A DNA stretch of 7,572 bases from Lysobacterales bacterium CG02_land_8_20_14_3_00_62_12 (GTDB lineage: Bacteria; Pseudomonadota; Gammaproteobacteria; Xanthomonadales; Ahniellaceae): assembly GCA_002785585.1 (NCBI GenBank), contig PEUI01000070.1, forward strand, positions 1,849-9,420. The letters are read 5' to 3'. The notes beneath the pieces are model-generated. The model was given only the letters and a program-made list of their open reading frames with translations. It had not been told where the DNA came from and made no database searches. Positions 6,117 to 7,572 of the stretch are shown here, one piece after another. Numbering within the stretch: the first letter of the stretch is position 1; the number at the start of each line of letters is the position of its first letter. The translations under genes and the position numbers were made by a program.

Positions 6117-7310
6117 ATGAGCTACCCCGCACAATCCCGTTTTCAGGCCGAACTGGCACAAATTGAGGCCGCTGGCCTGAGCAAACGCGAGCGCATCATT
6201 CAATCGCCGCAGTCCGCCGAAATCACCCTGGCCGACGGCCGCAAAGTGCTCAATTTTTGCGCCAACAATTATCTTGGTCTGGCCGATCATCCGGCACTGA
6301 TCCAGGCCGCCAAGGAGGCGCTGGACTCTCATGGTTTTGGCATGGCCAGCGTGCGTTTCATCTGCGGCACCCAAGACCTGCACAAGACCCTGGAAAAGAA
6401 AATCGCCGCCTTCTTCGGCACCGACGACGCCATCCTCTACGCCGCCTGCTTCGATGCCAATGGCGGCTTGTTCGAACCCTTGCTGGGCGAAGCCGACGCG
6501 ATCATTTCCGATGCACTGAACCATGCCTCGATCATCGACGGCGTTCGCCTCTGCAAAGCCCAGCGTTTTCGCTATGCCAACAGCGATATGGCCGATCTGG
6601 AGCGGCAACTTCAGGCGGCCGACGCCGCTGGCTGCCGGACCAAACTGATTTCCTCAGACGGCGTCTTCAGCATGGATGGCTACGTCGCCCCGCTCGCCCG
6701 GATTACCGAATTGGCCCGGCAGTATCAAGCGCTCGTACACATCGACGAGTGCCACGCCAGCGGCTTTCTCGGCGCCAGCGGGCGTGGTTCGGCCGAACTT
6801 TGTGGGGTGATGGATCGCATCGATATTTTCACCGGCACCCTCGGCAAGGCGCTCGGCGGCGCCATCGGCGGCTTTACCACGGGCCATCAGGCGGTGATTG
6901 ATCTGCTGCGGCAACGTTCGCGGCCTTATTTATTCTCCAACTCGTTGCCACCGGCGGTGGTCGCTGCCGGCATCAAAGTGTTCGACTTGCTGGAGCACGC
7001 CGATGACTTGCGCGCGCGTCTGCGCGAAAACACCGATAGCTTTCGCCGCGAGATCGCCGCGGCCGGCTTCGAGATTCGACCTGGCAACCATCCGATCGTG
7101 CCGGTGATGTTGCACGATGCCGAATTGGCTCAGCGTTTCGCCGCCGCCTTGCTCGACGAAGGCATCTATGCGGTCGGCTTTTTCTATCCGGTGGTAGCAA
7201 AAGGCGAGGCCCGCATTCGCACCCAAATGAGCGCCGCGCACAGCCCAGAACAGGTGGCACGAGCGGTCGCTGCCTTCATCAAAGTCGGCAAACAGCTCGG
7301 CGTGATTTGA
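6117..7310 (+). CDS. kbl: 2-amino-3-ketobutyrate CoA ligase (glycine C-acetyltransferase), PLP-dependent
   Basis: This 397-residue alpha-oxoamine synthase (E. coli Kbl 398) cleaves 2-amino-3-ketobutyrate with CoA to glycine and acetyl-CoA, taking up the unstable product of Tdh. Marks in order are NFCANNYLGLADHP (46-59), HGFGMASVRFICGTQDLHK (72-90), CFDANGGLFE, ISDALNHASIIDG with H136 stacking on PLP, DGVFSMDG with S185, and HIDECHASGFLG with D210 and H213. Further on are TGTLGKALGG with the PLP lysine K244, and GFFYPVVAKGEARIRTQMSAAHS near the end. The DECHASGF form differs from DDSHAVGF of E. coli and resembles the DECHATGF of eukaryotic GCAT enzymes. The SD is weak (AGG 8-9 nt before the ATG), 49 bp after the tdh stop, so co-transcription and likely dependence on tdh translation are inferred. 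Confidence 0.98.
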   Translation: MSYPAQSRFQAELAQIEAAGLSKRERIIQSPQSAEITLADGRKVLNFCANNYLGLADHPALIQAAKEALDSHGFGMASVRFICGTQDLHKTLEKKIAAFFGTDDAILYAACFDANGGLFEPLLGEADAIISDALNHASIIDGVRLCKAQRFRYANSDMADLERQLQAADAAGCRTKLISSDGVFSMDGYVAPLARITELARQYQALVHIDECHASGFLGASGRGSAELCGVMDRIDIFTGTLGKALGGAIGGFTTGHQAVIDLLRQRSRPYLFSNSLPPAVVAAGIKVFDLLEHADDLRARLRENTDSFRREIAAAGFEIRPGNHPIVPVMLHDAELAQRFAAALLDEGIYAVGFFYPVVAKGEARIRTQMSAAHSPEQVARAVAAFIKVGKQLGVI

Positions 7311-7340
7311 CAACACTCCCGACGCGGCCCGGTCTCGCCC

Positions 7341-7369
7341 ATCGATGGACTCGTAACTCCGCCATCGAT
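7341..7369 (+). repeat. Stem-loop after kbl (possible 3'-end or terminator structure)
   Basis: ATCGATGG (7341-7348) and CCATCGAT (7362-7369) are perfect 8-bp inverted arms around 13 nt, starting 31 nt after the kbl stop. The first arm lies within a self-palindromic CCATCGATGG (7339-7348). No T-run follows, so it may protect the mRNA 3' end or act with Rho. It is not a classic intrinsic terminator. Confidence 0.4.
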
Positions 7370-7394
7370 TGCATCGCAGCCGCGCACGATGTAG

Positions 7395-7426
7395 GTCGGC
7401 TCAAGCGGCGCAGCGGCGGAGCCGAC
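7395..7426. repeat. REP-like palindrome, GTCGGCTC / GAGCCGAC arms
   Basis: Perfect 8-bp inverted arms (7395-7402 and 7419-7426) enclose a GC-rich 16-nt core that contains GCGGCG twice. It sits in noncoding sequence after kbl. TAGGTCGGCT...AGCCGACA resembles intergenic repetitive palindromes common in GC-rich gammaproteobacteria. Membership of a repeat family is an inference from one copy. Confidence 0.4.
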
Positions 7427-7430
7427 AAGC

Positions 7431-7462
7431 CCGGCGCTGCGGTAATTTTCCGGCAGCGCTGG
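7431..7462. repeat. Strong stem-loop in the post-kbl repeat block
   Basis: CCGGCGCTGC (7431-7440) pairs with GCAGCGCTGG (7453-7462) over 10 bp with one G-T wobble. Two more G-C pairs can form inside past a bulge, leaving an AT-rich TAATTTT loop. It is the most stable-looking structure in the tail. There is no T-run on either side, so a bidirectional or Rho-assisted stop, or mRNA 3' protection, is more likely than intrinsic termination. Confidence 0.45.
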
Positions 7463-7463
7463 G

Positions 7464-7493
7464 CGATCATCGCGACGCCAGCGACGCTCCCAC
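7464..7493 (-). repeat. REP-like element with degenerate palindrome
   Basis: On the minus strand this begins TGTGGGAGCG and ends near GCGATGATC, the layout of REP elements widespread in Pseudomonas and Xanthomonas-type genomes. The core GCGACGC-CA-GCGACGC (7472-7487) pairs as 3 bp, an A-A mismatch, 3 bp and a 2-nt turn, so it looks like a decayed palindrome. Identification is by resemblance only, and no RAYT transposase gene is in the window. Confidence 0.4.
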
Positions 7494-7572
7494 AACCGCA
7501 TCGAACGCAGACCACCGGGCAGCCACAACCGCATCGAACGCAGACCGCCGGGCAGCCACAACCGCATCGAAC
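7490..7572. repeat. 33-bp tandem repeat, 2.5 copies, cut by the window edge
   Basis: Units start at 7490, 7523 and 7556, each beginning CCACAACCGCATCGAAC. The first two full units differ at one base (A or G at unit position 25). The third is cut after 17 bases, so the array continues beyond the window. There are no spacers, so it is not CRISPR. Since 33 is a multiple of 3, a frame stays open through it on the minus strand with an 11-residue repeat (RLWLPGGLRSM), but that frame runs into the kbl gene and lacks coding features. It is best read as a noncoding minisatellite abutting the REP-like element. Confidence 0.85.

Noticed and set aside
5438..6118. Minus-strand frame (226 residues) opposite tdh
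   Set aside because: It is antisense to tdh, whose zinc and NAD motifs are intact; no independent evidence for it.
7184..7567. Minus-strand 127-residue frame with an 11-residue repeat (RLWLPGGLRSM)
   Set aside because: It overlaps the kbl 3' end antisense. The repeat follows simply from a 33-bp tandem array, and there is no SD or protein-like composition.
7490..7572. CRISPR array
   Set aside because: Repeats are directly adjacent with no spacers and no cas genes are in view.
1..7572. Novel defence or mobile system
   Set aside because: All coding space is filled by well-known housekeeping and metabolic genes. There is no transposase, integrase, toxin-antitoxin pair or reverse transcriptase, and no tRNA recognised.

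Overview
The window reads as an ordinary chromosomal housekeeping segment of a GC-rich gammaproteobacterium. The gene order miaA-hfq-hflX-hflK-hflC-(DUF2065/yjeT) on the minus strand is the classic gammaproteobacterial hfq cluster, and the proteins match that group's families motif by motif. The repeat-rich tail after kbl contains a REP-like element that begins TGTGGGAGCG. Such elements are frequent in Pseudomonas and in Xanthomonas-type genomes, so a xanthomonad-like or pseudomonad-like relative is my inference and not a firm call.

Layout, left to right. The minus strand (transcribed right to left) holds a window-truncated DUF2065 membrane protein (1-123), hflC (145-1005), hflK (1002-2141), hflX (2250 to about 3569), hfq (3574-3834) and miaA (3972-4946). 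hflK and hflC overlap by ATGA. hfq and hflX are nearly abutting, and the hflX start may be a TTG just past the hfq stop. A good candidate sigma70-type promoter sits in the 108-bp hflX-hflK gap. The plus strand holds tdh (5033-6067) and kbl (6117-7310), divergent from miaA across an 86-bp shared regulatory gap. That gap contains a perfect TATAAT and a perfect 7-7-7 inverted repeat. The last 262 bp (7311-7572) have no credible gene. They carry three successive stem-loops, a REP-like degenerate palindrome and 2.5 copies of a 33-bp tandem repeat that runs off the window edge.

Functionally, the minus-strand cluster joins tRNA modification (MiaA, i6A37), the sRNA chaperone Hfq, the ribosome-rescue GTPase HflX and the HflK/HflC complex that surrounds the FtsH membrane protease. 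The plus-strand pair catabolises threonine: Tdh oxidises L-threonine to 2-amino-3-ketobutyrate, and Kbl cleaves that with CoA to glycine and acetyl-CoA.

I did not find a previously undescribed system. The points worth a second look are regulatory or structural: the tdh operator-like palindrome, the hflX start, the stem-loop on the miaA stop codon, the hflK promoter, and the repeat block at the right edge.
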